Position numbers and translations under genes: made by a program | Shown here: piece by piece, positions 43,841 to 52,232 of the stretch | Layout: each line of letters begins with the position of its first letter | Numbering within the stretch: the first letter of the stretch is position 1 | Source of the DNA: Flavisericum labens | GTDB lineage: Bacteria > Bacteroidota > Bacteroidia > Flavobacteriales > Flavobacteriaceae | DNA: 64,000 bases | NCBI RefSeq assembly: GCF_045446075.1 | Contig: NZ_JBJJBQ010000002.1 | Location: 372,001-436,000, forward strand | Direction: 5' to 3' | Notes under the pieces: generated by a model | Databases searched by the model: none | The model's input: only the letters and a program-made list of their open reading frames with translations | Told to the model about the DNA's origin: nothing

Positions 43841-44281
43841 ATGAAGTTAATAAAGGAATTTAAAGAGTTTGCTGTAAAAGGCAATATGATAGATATGGCC
43901 ATAGGTATTATAATTGGCGCGTCGTTTAATAAAGTGATAGATGTATTGGTGAAACAGGTATTTTTGCCACCATTGTCTCTACTCACCAATGGTGTTAATT
44001 TTGAAGAAAGACGTATAATTTTAAGAGATGCAGCAACTGATGCTGAAGGCGCCATTTTAACAGATGAGGTAGCTATTGGCTATGGTGCACTGGGCGAGGT
44101 CGTTCTCGATTTTTTAATTATCGGGTTTACCGTATTTATTGTTGTAAAGTTTATGAACCGCCTGAAAAACCGCGCACAAGATACTAAGGATAAAACTGTA
44201 GCGACACCTAAGGATATTGAATTACTAACCAATCTGAATACCCTAATGGAGGAACAGAATAAACTTTTAAAAACAAAATAA
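43841..44281 (+). CDS. mscL: large-conductance mechanosensitive channel MscL
   Basis: A 146-residue MscL, typical length. The first helix with FAVKGNMIDMAIGIIIGASFNKVID contains the gating constriction; the second (VVLDFLIIGFTVFIVVKFMNRL) and the basic C-terminal bundle (KDIELLTNLNTLMEEQNKLL) follow. It opens at near-lytic tension to release solutes on osmotic downshift. It is followed 13 bases later by a 51-residue basic protein. Confidence 0.95.
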   Translation: MKLIKEFKEFAVKGNMIDMAIGIIIGASFNKVIDVLVKQVFLPPLSLLTNGVNFEERRIILRDAATDAEGAILTDEVAIGYGALGEVVLDFLIIGFTVFIVVKFMNRLKNRAQDTKDKTVATPKDIELLTNLNTLMEEQNKLLKTK

Positions 44282-44294
44282 TAAGCAAGTATAT

Positions 44295-44450
44295 ATGGCG
44301 AAAAAAGGAAGGGAAAAGAACACCAAAAATAAAGCAAAGCATGCCAAGCTAATGGCGCAAAAGAAAAATAAGAAGAAAAATGAACTGGCCTTTAGAAGAG
44401 AACGATTGAAGCAGATTATCGAAAAAACGAAAGAAAATTCGGGTGAATAA
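44295..44450 (+). CDS. 51-residue strongly basic small protein
   Basis: The frame from the ATG at 44295 to the stop at 44448-44450 encodes MAKKGREKNTKNKAKHAKL and continues with AQKKNKKKNELAFRRERLK. The composition, with about twenty Lys and Arg, resembles ribosome-associated or nucleic-acid-binding small proteins. It comes 13 bases after mscL and is likely co-transcribed. I do not know a family for it. Its conservation in relatives would have to be tested to prove it is a gene. Confidence 0.6.
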   Translation: MAKKGREKNTKNKAKHAKLMAQKKNKKKNELAFRRERLKQIIEKTKENSGE

Positions 44451-44499
44451 AAATAAAAATTACCTTTATAGGCTAAACAATAACTAAAGAACCCCGATT

Positions 44500-45396
44500 A
44501 TGAACAAACTTACACTGGCATTTTTGCTGTTTTTCACGATTCAGATTAATGCCCAAGACGAGGTAGATTCCTTAGCTATCCAACAAGAAATTTATTCTAT
44601 GGTGTTAGATAGTATTAACCATTCATTCACCTACCAGCGCGGCGAAGTCATACTAAATGGCGGTTTAGCTATATTAAATGTCCCAGAGGGTTTTAAGTTT
44701 TTGAATGGAGAACAAAGTAAACGTGTTTTAACCGATTTATGGGGAAATCCGCCAAGCGAGCCTCTTGGACTACTGTTCCCCGAAAACATGACACCCATGC
44801 ACGAGGCGTTTACATATGCCGTAGAAATTGAATATGCAGAAGAAGGCTATATTGATGATGATGAAGCCGAAGACCTTGATTACGACGATTTGCTCGAAGA
44901 AATGCAGGAAGACATAATAGCTGCAAACCCAGAACGTACCGCACAAGGTTATCCTACTATGGAGTTGGTAGGTTGGGCTTCACCACCATACTACAATCAA
45001 GACACTAAAAAGTTGCATTGGGCAAAAGAATTAAAGTTTGAAGATTATGAGGTTAATACACTTAATTACAACATTAGGGTATTGGGCAGAAAAGGTTATT
45101 TAAACCTAAACGCGATTGGAGATATTAATATACTCGATACGTTTAATGCCGATAGAGACCAAATTTTACACAGTGTAGAATTTACGCCAGGAAACCGATA
45201 TTCAGATTTTAACCCAGATATTGATGAAGTGGCAGCTTATGGTATTGGCGGTTTAATTGCCGGTAAAGTCTTGGCAAAAGTTGGTTTCTTTGCTGTAATA
45301 TTAAAATTTTGGAAGTTTATAGCCATTGGCGCTGTGGCCTTGTTTAGTGGTTTTCGTAAAAAGATTTTTGGCGGCAATAAAGAAGAGGAGGCCTAA
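44500..45396 (+). CDS. DUF2167 family membrane protein
   Basis: A 298-residue protein with a signal peptide (MNKLTLAFLLFFTIQINAQ) and one C-terminal membrane region (KVGFFAVILKFWKFIAIGAVALFSGF). The middle is a DUF2167 domain: LAILNVPEGFKFLNGEQSKRVLTDLWGNPP, MELVGWASPPYYNQDTKKLHWAKEL and YNIRVLGRKGYLNLN. The domain function is unknown; an envelope or membrane role is likely. Transcription converges with the HAD gene, and both ends sit on an inverted repeat. Confidence 0.9.
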   Translation: MNKLTLAFLLFFTIQINAQDEVDSLAIQQEIYSMVLDSINHSFTYQRGEVILNGGLAILNVPEGFKFLNGEQSKRVLTDLWGNPPSEPLGLLFPENMTPMHEAFTYAVEIEYAEEGYIDDDEAEDLDYDDLLEEMQEDIIAANPERTAQGYPTMELVGWASPPYYNQDTKKLHWAKELKFEDYEVNTLNYNIRVLGRKGYLNLNAIGDINILDTFNADRDQILHSVEFTPGNRYSDFNPDIDEVAAYGIGGLIAGKVLAKVGFFAVILKFWKFIAIGAVALFSGFRKKIFGGNKEEEA

Positions 45397-45417
45397 AAAA
45401 TTAAAATAGTTTTTTAA

Positions 45418-45552
45418 AAAGAGGTCTAAAAAAGTGATGAACATAGGTCATTGCAGGAAACTATTATCTTGAAGCCATCTCATAACCAAAAAACTTGGAT
45501 TTTAGAAGATTGCTTTATAATTTTCGTAAAAACGACTTATTTAGACCTCTTT
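45418..45552. repeat. 135-base inverted-repeat element between convergent genes
   Basis: AAAGAGGTCTAAAAAAG (45418-45434) and CTTATTTAGACCTCTTT (45536-45552) are inverted copies with one mismatch in 17 bases, about 100 bases apart. It could be a small mobile element or a structured bidirectional terminator. No coding frame lies inside. Confidence 0.65.
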
Positions 45553-45554
45553 AA

Positions 45555-46214
45555 TTATTTAAAAAGGTGGCTAATTTTTGAAAAAGCAATTTCGTCGAAA
45601 TTATTGATGACCATATCAGCCTTACTGTAATCTTGATTTTTCGAGTGAAAGCTATCGTAGCCCACACAAAATATGCCTGCAGCTATTGCCGCTTCAACGC
45701 CGTTGGTTGAATCTTCAATAACCATGCATTCCTCTCTTTTAAAACCGGTGGATTCAGCTGATTTTATGAAAATTTCGGGATCTGGCTTAGATTGTTTTAG
45801 ATCGCCACCACTAAACTTGGCCTTAAAATATTGGTTTAAATCAAAACGTTCAAAAATTTGTTTAATGCCCCCCATGGAAGCAGAAGATCCTAAAACTAGA
45901 GTTAATCCGTTACTGTAATAATCTTTTATTAAATCCAATACACCATCAATAAGTCCAAGTTCAGAATCGGTTTCAAAAAACTGTTTGTAATGTTTGCGTT
46001 TCAAAGCCACTAAACTTTCGGGAGATTGTTCTAATTTAAAATGGTCACGTAAACGCTTGCATATGTTGATGGTGGATTGTCCGGTAAATGATTGATAAAG
46101 CTCTGGTGAAACGTCAATCCCAATTTCATCAAACATATCATGGTAGGCTTTATTGTGCATGGGCTCACTATCTATAATAACCCCGTCCATATCGAAAATA
46201 ACGGCTTTTAGCAT
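45555..46214 (-). CDS. HAD-superfamily hydrolase, beta-phosphoglucomutase-like
   Basis: A 219-residue enzyme from the ATG at 46214. A longer frame goes back to 46388 but runs over non-coding DNA with the terminator of pckA, so it is rejected. HAD motif I is AVIFDMDGVIIDSEP (Asp nucleophile and acid), motif II is LVLGSSASM, and motif III/IV is SKPDPEIFIKSAE with VIEDSTNGVEAA. The cap is helical. This pattern fits beta-phosphoglucomutase and related sugar-phosphate phosphatases; the exact substrate is uncertain. It converges with the DUF2167 gene. Confidence 0.9.
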   Translation of the reverse strand: MLKAVIFDMDGVIIDSEPMHNKAYHDMFDEIGIDVSPELYQSFTGQSTINICKRLRDHFKLEQSPESLVALKRKHYKQFFETDSELGLIDGVLDLIKDYYSNGLTLVLGSSASMGGIKQIFERFDLNQYFKAKFSGGDLKQSKPDPEIFIKSAESTGFKREECMVIEDSTNGVEAAIAAGIFCVGYDSFHSKNQDYSKADMVINNFDEIAFSKISHLFK

Positions 46215-46348
46215 TTTAATCTTTTTTTTTTGCGAATATATTGAAATAAGGGTAGGTTTAAAAAAAATGCTCTTTAAGATAGTGTTAGTTAAAAGTACTT
46301 TTTTATAATTCCGGTTTTGAATATTAAACATGACAGGTTTAATACAAA

Positions 46349-46375
46349 ACAAAAGGGGACTAAAAGCCCCCTTTG
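46349..46375 (-). terminator. rho-independent terminator of pckA
   Basis: On the minus strand AAAGGGGGC and GTCCCCTTTT form a G+C-rich stem with a short AT loop, about 20 bases beyond the pckA stop codon. Confidence 0.75.
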
Positions 46376-46396
46376 GAGTGTATAACAACCAACAAA

Positions 46397-48022
46397 TTAA
46401 AAGTGTTCATGTAAATGATGATGTTCATCAATTAATGGGCCACCTTCAATAATTTGTTCAGATGCTTGTTGAGCAAACTTTTCAAAGTTTAAATGGAATG
46501 AATGGGCTAATTGAATCGCTTTTCCAATATAAGCGCCTTTCTGTAGCCACGTATTCATAGGGTCAAGTATTTCAGATGGTACACCTGGACAATATTTAGG
46601 CATAAACAATCCGAAAATAAAATTCTGTTCGTAATCAACATTATCAAGTTCTCCATTTAGAATTGCGGTAATCATAGCTCTGGTATACTTTAGTTTTATA
46701 CGTGAGCCCACGCCGTAAGGGCCACCGCTCCATCCCGTGTTGATAAGCCAAACGTTTACGCCTGCCTCTTGCATTTTTTCGCTCAGCATTTCACCATAAA
46801 CTGTTGGATGCAAAGGCATAAAGGGTTCGCCAAAGCAAGCCGAGAACGATGGGACAGGTTCTGTTATTCCGGCTTCTGTTCCAGCCACTTTTGCGGTGTA
46901 TCCAGATATAAAGTGATATGCTGCCTGGCCTGGTGTAAGTTTTGAAACTGGAGGCAATACACCAAAAGCATCACAGGTTAGGAAGAAAATATTCTTAGGA
47001 TTGTTGGCATACAAAGTTTCCTGAATATTTTTAATGTGATGAATGGGGTAGCTTACACGTGTATTTTGTGTTATACTACTGTTTTTGTAATCAGGTTCGT
47101 CATTGTCTTTAAAGACTACGTTTTCAAGCAAGGCACCAGGTTTTACCGCTTTAAAAATATCGGGTTCTTTTTCTTCAGAAAGGTCTATAACTTTAGCATA
47201 GCAGCCGCCCTCGAAATTGAAAATGGTGTTGTCGGCCGTCCATCCATGCTCATCATCACCAATTAATTTTCTTTCAGGATCTGCCGAAAGTGTTGTTTTA
47301 CCCGTACCTGATAATCCAAAGAAGATAGCCGTATCGCCATATTTGCCTACGTTAGCCGAACAGTGCATGGGTAGGACGTTTTTTTCAATCGGAAGAATCA
47401 TATTTAAGGCTGAGAAAATACCTTTTTTCATTTCACCGGTATAAGCAGAGCCTCCAATCAATGCTATCTTTTGGGTGAAGTTTATAATAGAAAAATTGCC
47501 TTGGCGAATGCCGTATGCTTTGGGCTCTTGACAGACATAGCCTGGGGCACAAAGAATGAGCCAGTCTTCTTTAAAGTTTTCCAATTCCTTTTCGCTGGGT
47601 CTTAAAAACATGTTGTAAACAAACATGTTAGACCAAGGAAGTTCTGTTATGGTTCTTATATTGGTTCTAAACTCAGGTTCCGCACATGCATATCCATCTC
47701 TCGCATAAACTTCCTTTCCTGAAAGATATTTTGTTATTTCTTGTTTTAATTTGTTAAAATTTTCAGGAGAAACAGGTTTATTGGTTTTGCCCCACCATAC
47801 TTTTTCTGCGGTGTAATCATCTTTTACTAAGAACCTATCTTGCGGAGAACGCCCAGTGAATTTTCCGGTGTTCACGGCCAATGTGCCATTAGCGGTTTCT
47901 TTCCCCATGCCTTTTTTCACCGTAATTTTTTGGAGTTCCTCTGGAGATAGATTCCAGTTTACCTTCACATTTTTTAGTCCATATTTTTTCAAATCAGGAC
48001 TGTTAATTGCTGCTGTTTCCAT
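46397..48022 (-). CDS. pckA: phosphoenolpyruvate carboxykinase (ATP)
   Basis: A 541-residue PEP carboxykinase, ATP type, of normal length. The kinase-1a P-loop GLSGTGKTTLSADP is present, as is the kinase-2 motif DDEHGW and the substrate site KFTGRSPQDRF. It also has GGSAYTGEMKKGIFSALN and the ATP-site segment YTRAMITAIL. It makes PEP from oxaloacetate and ATP for gluconeogenesis. It is followed by the SLC13 gene upstream in the same direction (34 bases between), so the two may share a promoter. Confidence 0.96.
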   Translation of the reverse strand: METAAINSPDLKKYGLKNVKVNWNLSPEELQKITVKKGMGKETANGTLAVNTGKFTGRSPQDRFLVKDDYTAEKVWWGKTNKPVSPENFNKLKQEITKYLSGKEVYARDGYACAEPEFRTNIRTITELPWSNMFVYNMFLRPSEKELENFKEDWLILCAPGYVCQEPKAYGIRQGNFSIINFTQKIALIGGSAYTGEMKKGIFSALNMILPIEKNVLPMHCSANVGKYGDTAIFFGLSGTGKTTLSADPERKLIGDDEHGWTADNTIFNFEGGCYAKVIDLSEEKEPDIFKAVKPGALLENVVFKDNDEPDYKNSSITQNTRVSYPIHHIKNIQETLYANNPKNIFFLTCDAFGVLPPVSKLTPGQAAYHFISGYTAKVAGTEAGITEPVPSFSACFGEPFMPLHPTVYGEMLSEKMQEAGVNVWLINTGWSGGPYGVGSRIKLKYTRAMITAILNGELDNVDYEQNFIFGLFMPKYCPGVPSEILDPMNTWLQKGAYIGKAIQLAHSFHLNFEKFAQQASEQIIEGGPLIDEHHHLHEHF

Positions 48023-48056
48023 GATGTTATGTTTTAAGGTTCTTAATTACATATTC

Positions 48057-49898
48057 TTAAAATGGCCAGATTGTTGGAACAAGTAATAAGGTTATTGTAA
48101 AAAATAGAAGTAGGAGCGGGGCACCAACTTTCAGGTAATCCATAAATTTATAAGCGCCGGCGGTCATTACCATAGCGTTGGTAGTGGTTCCAATAGGCGT
48201 TAAAAATGCAGTAGAAGCACTAATGGCAACTACAATCATAAAAGGTTCAGGTGATAGGTTAAGCGAACTTGCGGCCAAAATAGCAATGGGAGCCATTAAT
48301 ACGGCTGTGGCAGAGTTGTTAATTACCTGGCTAAATGTAGTGGTTAGTAAAAATACACCACCTAAAAGAGCTATGGGATGTATGGCTCCTAAATAGTCAA
48401 CCAAAGCATTGGCAATAATTTGTGCGGTACCAGTCTTTTGAAGTGCTATGCCCATGGGAATCATAGCGGCAATCATAACCACACTAGTCCAGCTTATACC
48501 TTTGTAAGCCTTAGATATAGGTACACAACCTGTTAATAATACAATACCAGCAGAAATTAAAGCGGCAATAGATCCAGGTACAATTTTAAAGACCATAAAT
48601 ACAATCATTAAAATAAGGGCACCCAATGCTATATAAGACCTAAAGTTTAGTTTTTCCACGTTTTTAGCCATGCCTTCCGGACTGCCAATAATGACTAAGT
48701 TTTCGTGTTGCTTTTTTAGGTCATCTATATTTTCCCAAGTTCCGCGTATTAAAAAGGCGTCACCAGCTTTTACAGTAATTTCCTTTTCTAACAAGGGCTC
48801 TCTGTTACGTGAGGCTGCCAAAAGCTGAATGCCGAATCTTTTAAAATAATCGCCCAATTTATATTTTCTTCCTACTAACATAGAATTTGGGTTAACAATA
48901 ATTTCGGTCATACCTACCTCTTGGTTTATTAAATTGTTTTTTAACTCATCGGCAATCGGATCTAGAGGTAAAAGACCTAATCTAAAATTTATCATCAATT
49001 TATTAATGGCTTCTGTATCACCTTTCACAGTAATGATATCGTGATATAAAAACTCAGTGCTAGGGTCTGGAAACTCAATAAATTGAGGTACCTTTTTTAA
49101 AATATTTGGGTGTCGTCTTTTTATACGGATTATGGAAACATTATAATTTTTTTCAAATAGCCAAGTTTCTATTTTTGTATTGAGCAATGGTGAAATTGAA
49201 CGTACACGGAGTCGGTAATAACCACTATCTACTTTGTAGGATTCAATCCAATTGTGTAAAGTAGATTCAATATTAACGGGCTTGTTGTTGGTTTTGTTTT
49301 TAGGAAGTAGCTTAAAGCCAACAAATCTAAAATACAGAATGGCAACAATAAGTAATGGAAGCCCTATCAATCCAAACTCAAAAAATGAAAATCCTTCAAA
49401 ACCTGCATCAATCAGTGCATTACTTGCAATAATGTTTGGTGGTGTTCCGGTTAAAGTAAGCAAACCACCTGTATTAGAACCAAAAGCAACAGGCATGAGC
49501 ATTTTTGATGGTAATGTGCCAATGCTCCAAGCCGATGAAATAGTAAGTGGCATCAATGTAGCTACGGTTCCTGTGTTACTTACAAATCCAGATAAGACAC
49601 CTGCTCCTAATGTGACAATAGCGAGAAGTTTCGGAACACTTTTTCCGGCCCATTCTACAAACTTTTTACCAGCCATGGCTGTCCAACCCGTTTGGGCAAT
49701 ACCCTCGCCAATAATAAATAGTGCTGCAATCATAATAACGGTAGGGTTGCTAAACCCGCTTAAGGTTTCTTGGGCAGTTAAAATACCGGTTAAAAACAAA
49801 CTTAGCATGGATATTAGTGCTACAATATCTGGTGTAAATTTTCCCCAAACGAAAAGACCAATGGTAACAACTAAAATGAAGAGCATTAAATAAATCAT
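48057..49898 (-). CDS. SLC13/DASS family permease with RCK_C (TrkA-C) domains
   Basis: A 613-residue transporter with about 11 helices and two cytoplasmic RCK_C domains inserted in the middle (residues about 215-290 and 305-385: YYRLRVRSISPLLNTKIETW; MTEIIVNPNSMLVGRKYKLG). The halves carry GVLSGFVSNTGTVATLMPLTIS and LTGTPPNIIASN, plus the matching repeat NNSATAVLMAP and TPIGTTTNAMVM, marking the sodium-site loops. It probably imports dicarboxylates, sulfate or a related anion with sodium. No partner regulator is encoded nearby. Confidence 0.9.
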   Translation of the reverse strand: MIYLMLFILVVTIGLFVWGKFTPDIVALISMLSLFLTGILTAQETLSGFSNPTVIMIAALFIIGEGIAQTGWTAMAGKKFVEWAGKSVPKLLAIVTLGAGVLSGFVSNTGTVATLMPLTISSAWSIGTLPSKMLMPVAFGSNTGGLLTLTGTPPNIIASNALIDAGFEGFSFFEFGLIGLPLLIVAILYFRFVGFKLLPKNKTNNKPVNIESTLHNWIESYKVDSGYYRLRVRSISPLLNTKIETWLFEKNYNVSIIRIKRRHPNILKKVPQFIEFPDPSTEFLYHDIITVKGDTEAINKLMINFRLGLLPLDPIADELKNNLINQEVGMTEIIVNPNSMLVGRKYKLGDYFKRFGIQLLAASRNREPLLEKEITVKAGDAFLIRGTWENIDDLKKQHENLVIIGSPEGMAKNVEKLNFRSYIALGALILMIVFMVFKIVPGSIAALISAGIVLLTGCVPISKAYKGISWTSVVMIAAMIPMGIALQKTGTAQIIANALVDYLGAIHPIALLGGVFLLTTTFSQVINNSATAVLMAPIAILAASSLNLSPEPFMIVVAISASTAFLTPIGTTTNAMVMTAGAYKFMDYLKVGAPLLLLFFTITLLLVPTIWPF

Positions 49899-49979
49899 AT
49901 CTTGATTTTCTTTTTTAGATTTGAAACTTAATTTGTGTTCAGTAATAATAGTGTAAAATTACTTTGGTAACGGCTTTTT

Positions 49980-50001
49980 AATTATGATATATATCATAAT
50001 T
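49980..50001. promoter_or_regulatory. 22-base perfect palindrome in the SLC13/bshB1 intergenic region
   Basis: AATTATGATAT is followed directly by its exact inverse complement. It lies between the divergent starts of the permease gene (49898) and bshB1 (50165), where a dimeric regulator could control either. The remaining 266-base gap is AT-rich. Confidence 0.5.
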
Positions 50002-50164
50002 GCGCTATACAAGGCATTTTTTAATTATTGTTATATTTAGCATACAAAAAATGAAGAATGTGTTATCGAATACGTTTTCGTTGTTGGGTGTTTAATAATT
50101 ATTGATTTTTTTACTGAATATTTTGAAGTAACCAATTACAAGTTGGGGATAAAATAGAAATAAA

Positions 50165-50887
50165 ATGACTATGAAATTAGATATTTTGGCCATAGGTGCC
50201 CATCCGGATGATGTTGAATTGGGCTGTGGTGGTACCATTGCAAAGGAAGTGGCCAGTGGTAAGAATGTGGGGATTCTCGACTTAACAAGAGGAGAACTGG
50301 GTACACGGGGCTCTGCTGAAATAAGAGATGAAGAAGCCACAAATTCTGCTGAAATATTGGGGGTTTCGGTAAGGGAAAACCTCAGGTTTGCCGATGGATT
50401 TTTTGTAAATGATAAAACCCACCAATTAGAAATAATTAGAATAATTAGAAAGTATCAGCCTGAAATTGTATTGTGTAATGCCGTTGATGATAGACATATT
50501 GACCACGGTAAGGCTAGTAAACTGGCTAGTGATGCTTGTTTTTTAAGTGGATTGATTAAAATTGAAACTACTCTTAATGGGAAATCGCAAGAACCATGGA
50601 GACCAAAACAGGTATATCATTTTATACAATGGAAAAACCTAGAACCAGATATAGCTGTTGATATATCGGGGTATATCGATAAAAAAATGGAATCGGTTTT
50701 AGCATATAAAACACAGTTTTTTAACGAAAGTAGTAAAGAGCCCCAAACACCCATATCAAGTAAAAATTTCACAGATAGTGTGATTTATAGAGCGAGGGAT
50801 TTGGGTCGGCTAGTAGGAGTGGAACATGCAGAAGGTTTTACTGTAGAGCGAAATGTTACTGTTGATAGTTTATTCGATTTGAAATAG
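50165..50887 (+). CDS. bshB1: bacillithiol biosynthesis deacetylase BshB1
   Basis: A 240-residue PIG-L family enzyme. The zinc motif AIGAHPDDVELGCGGT, then DLTRGELGTRGSAEIRDEEA, is the BshB1 signature and sets it apart from the larger periplasmic PIG-L protein at 20463. It removes the acetyl group from GlcNAc-malate, the second step of bacillithiol synthesis. The start could also be the next Met two codons later. The other bsh genes are not in the window. Confidence 0.93.
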   Translation: MTMKLDILAIGAHPDDVELGCGGTIAKEVASGKNVGILDLTRGELGTRGSAEIRDEEATNSAEILGVSVRENLRFADGFFVNDKTHQLEIIRIIRKYQPEIVLCNAVDDRHIDHGKASKLASDACFLSGLIKIETTLNGKSQEPWRPKQVYHFIQWKNLEPDIAVDISGYIDKKMESVLAYKTQFFNESSKEPQTPISSKNFTDSVIYRARDLGRLVGVEHAEGFTVERNVTVDSLFDLK

Positions 50888-50942
50888 TTGGATTTAAGCT
50901 CGGTTTTTATTTTTTATTTTGACTCAAAATATTAAAAAAGAT

Positions 50943-50974
50943 TTTGTAGATACCATTGAAAACATTTACATTTG
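50943..50974 (+). promoter_or_regulatory. promoter of tRNA-His
   Basis: TTTG at 50943-50946 and TACATTTG at 50967-50974 are separated by 20 bases, matching the Bacteroidota consensus well. The tRNA begins 28 bases after the -7 box. Confidence 0.8.
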
Positions 50975-51001
50975 CACACGCATTACAAAATGCAGTTACA
51001 C

Positions 51002-51076
51002 GGTGGTTGTAGCTCAGTTGGTTAGAGCATTGGTTTGTGGTACCAAGGGTCGCCGGTTCGAATCCGGTCTTCCACC
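51002..51076 (+). tRNA. tRNA-His (anticodon GTG)
   Basis: The cloverleaf is clear: TGTAGCTCAGTTGGTTAGAGC for the D arm, anticodon stem TTGGT with loop TTGTGGT and ACCAA, variable loop, and T arm GCCGG, TTCGAAT, CCGGT. The extra 5' G of tRNA-His is present opposite C73. The acceptor stem is unusual: positions 5 and 6 are T and T on both sides (GGTGGTTG against CTTCCACC), so it carries two adjacent mismatches. A CC follows at the end, and the gene is followed by a terminator. Confidence 0.95.
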
Positions 51077-51089
51077 CAAAAAGCAAAAG

Positions 51090-51116
51090 CCTTTCAAGAA
51101 ATTGAAAGGTTTTTTT
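51090..51116 (+). terminator. rho-independent terminator after tRNA-His
   Basis: CCTTTCAA pairs with TTGAAAGG across GAAA and runs into TTTTTTT, a textbook GNRA-type hairpin, 14 bases after the tRNA. Confidence 0.9.
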
Positions 51117-51157
51117 GTTTTATAATAAGGCAATCATCGTATTTAAATGATTTATAA

Positions 51158-52201
51158 TTAATCCAGCCTTACCCGCTCAGCTCTATTGGCAAGTTCCCAT
51201 GCCGTATGAAAGATTAACCGAGCTCGGGTTTCTAAAAATTCATAATTAATCTTGTCTGGCGTGTCTGTAGGTTTGTGGTAATCGGCATGTGTTCCGTTAA
51301 AGTAAAAAATAACCGGAATGTTGTGTTTTGCAAAATTATAGTGGTCTGATCGGTAATAAAAACGATTTGGGTCATCATCTTCGTTATAAGTGTAGTCAAA
51401 CTCCAGATTGAAATAGGTTTTGTTGACTTCTTCAGAAAGGTCATGCAATTCTTTGCTTAATTTGTCTGAGCCTATTAAGTATAAATAGTTTTTCCCTCCT
51501 TCGTGTTTGGAATCTACGCGTCCTATCATGTCTATATTTAAATTAGCAACGGTGTTTTCTAATGGTACTATTGGATTCTCTTCGGTATAATAACGTGATC
51601 CGTAAAGTCCCAATTCTTCACCTGTAACGTGTAAAAATAAAATGCTTCGTTTAGGGCCATGCCCATCGCTTTGCGCCACCTTAAAAGCTTTAGCCATTTC
51701 TATTATGGCAACAGTGCCAGAGCCGTCGTCATCGGCACCGTTGTTTATGTCTCCGTTCCCTGTAATTCCAATATGATCGAGGTGTGCCGAAATAACAATG
51801 ACTTCGTCTGACTTTTCACTACCTTTTATGTAAGCTAAAACATTTTCGGAATCTTTGATGCCACTTGGAAAATAGGACGCTGGAATTTCCTGGTAATAGT
51901 CACCTTCTGAAATGGGAGAGGAGATACCAGCATCAAGGTAATGGCTTTTTATGAATTCTATAGCCTTTTTTTGGCCAGGTTCACCCGTTTTTCGACCTTC
52001 AAAATCATCAGAGGCATAAACATATAGCATATCTTTAAGCTCTGATGCAGTAATGGTTTTGGCATATGTTTCTGGACTTGCGGTTTTGTTTTGTCCATTT
52101 TTATCTTGAGAACTACAAGATGAAATGGTTATGACCGTAGAAATAAATAGAGCTAATATTTTCAAAGCAGTAAGTTTTAAATGCGTATTCCTATAATACA
52201 A
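51158..52201 (-). CDS. M28 family metallopeptidase, lipoprotein, copy 1
   Basis: A 347-residue zinc aminopeptidase-type protein with a lipoprotein signal (ISTVITISSC). The M28 zinc ligands are visible in SAHLDHIG (His and Asp), NNGADDDGSGTVAIIEMA (bridging Asp), HVTGEELGLYGS (Glu pair) and the C-terminal RSDHYNF region. It should cleave N-terminal residues or dipeptides outside the cell. It is a tandem copy of the next gene (52233-53285), with long shared segments such as KKAIEFIKSHY and NLNIDMIGRVDSK. Confidence 0.93.
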   Translation of the reverse strand: MYYRNTHLKLTALKILALFISTVITISSCSSQDKNGQNKTASPETYAKTITASELKDMLYVYASDDFEGRKTGEPGQKKAIEFIKSHYLDAGISSPISEGDYYQEIPASYFPSGIKDSENVLAYIKGSEKSDEVIVISAHLDHIGITGNGDINNGADDDGSGTVAIIEMAKAFKVAQSDGHGPKRSILFLHVTGEELGLYGSRYYTEENPIVPLENTVANLNIDMIGRVDSKHEGGKNYLYLIGSDKLSKELHDLSEEVNKTYFNLEFDYTYNEDDDPNRFYYRSDHYNFAKHNIPVIFYFNGTHADYHKPTDTPDKINYEFLETRARLIFHTAWELANRAERVRLD

Positions 52202-52232
52202 AAAATGTATTTAGATTGGTATAGCTTTTAGG

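Noticed and set aside
46215..46388. N-terminal extension of the HAD gene by 58 codons
   Set aside because: It would cover the pckA terminator hairpin, and the HAD domain starts normally at 46214.
49252..49893. Plus-strand open frame of 213 codons opposite the SLC13 gene
   Set aside because: It is antisense to well-conserved membrane segments, and its sequence shows no domain.
50919..51125. Open frame spanning the tRNA-His gene
   Set aside because: It translates the tRNA and terminator; the tRNA is well supported.
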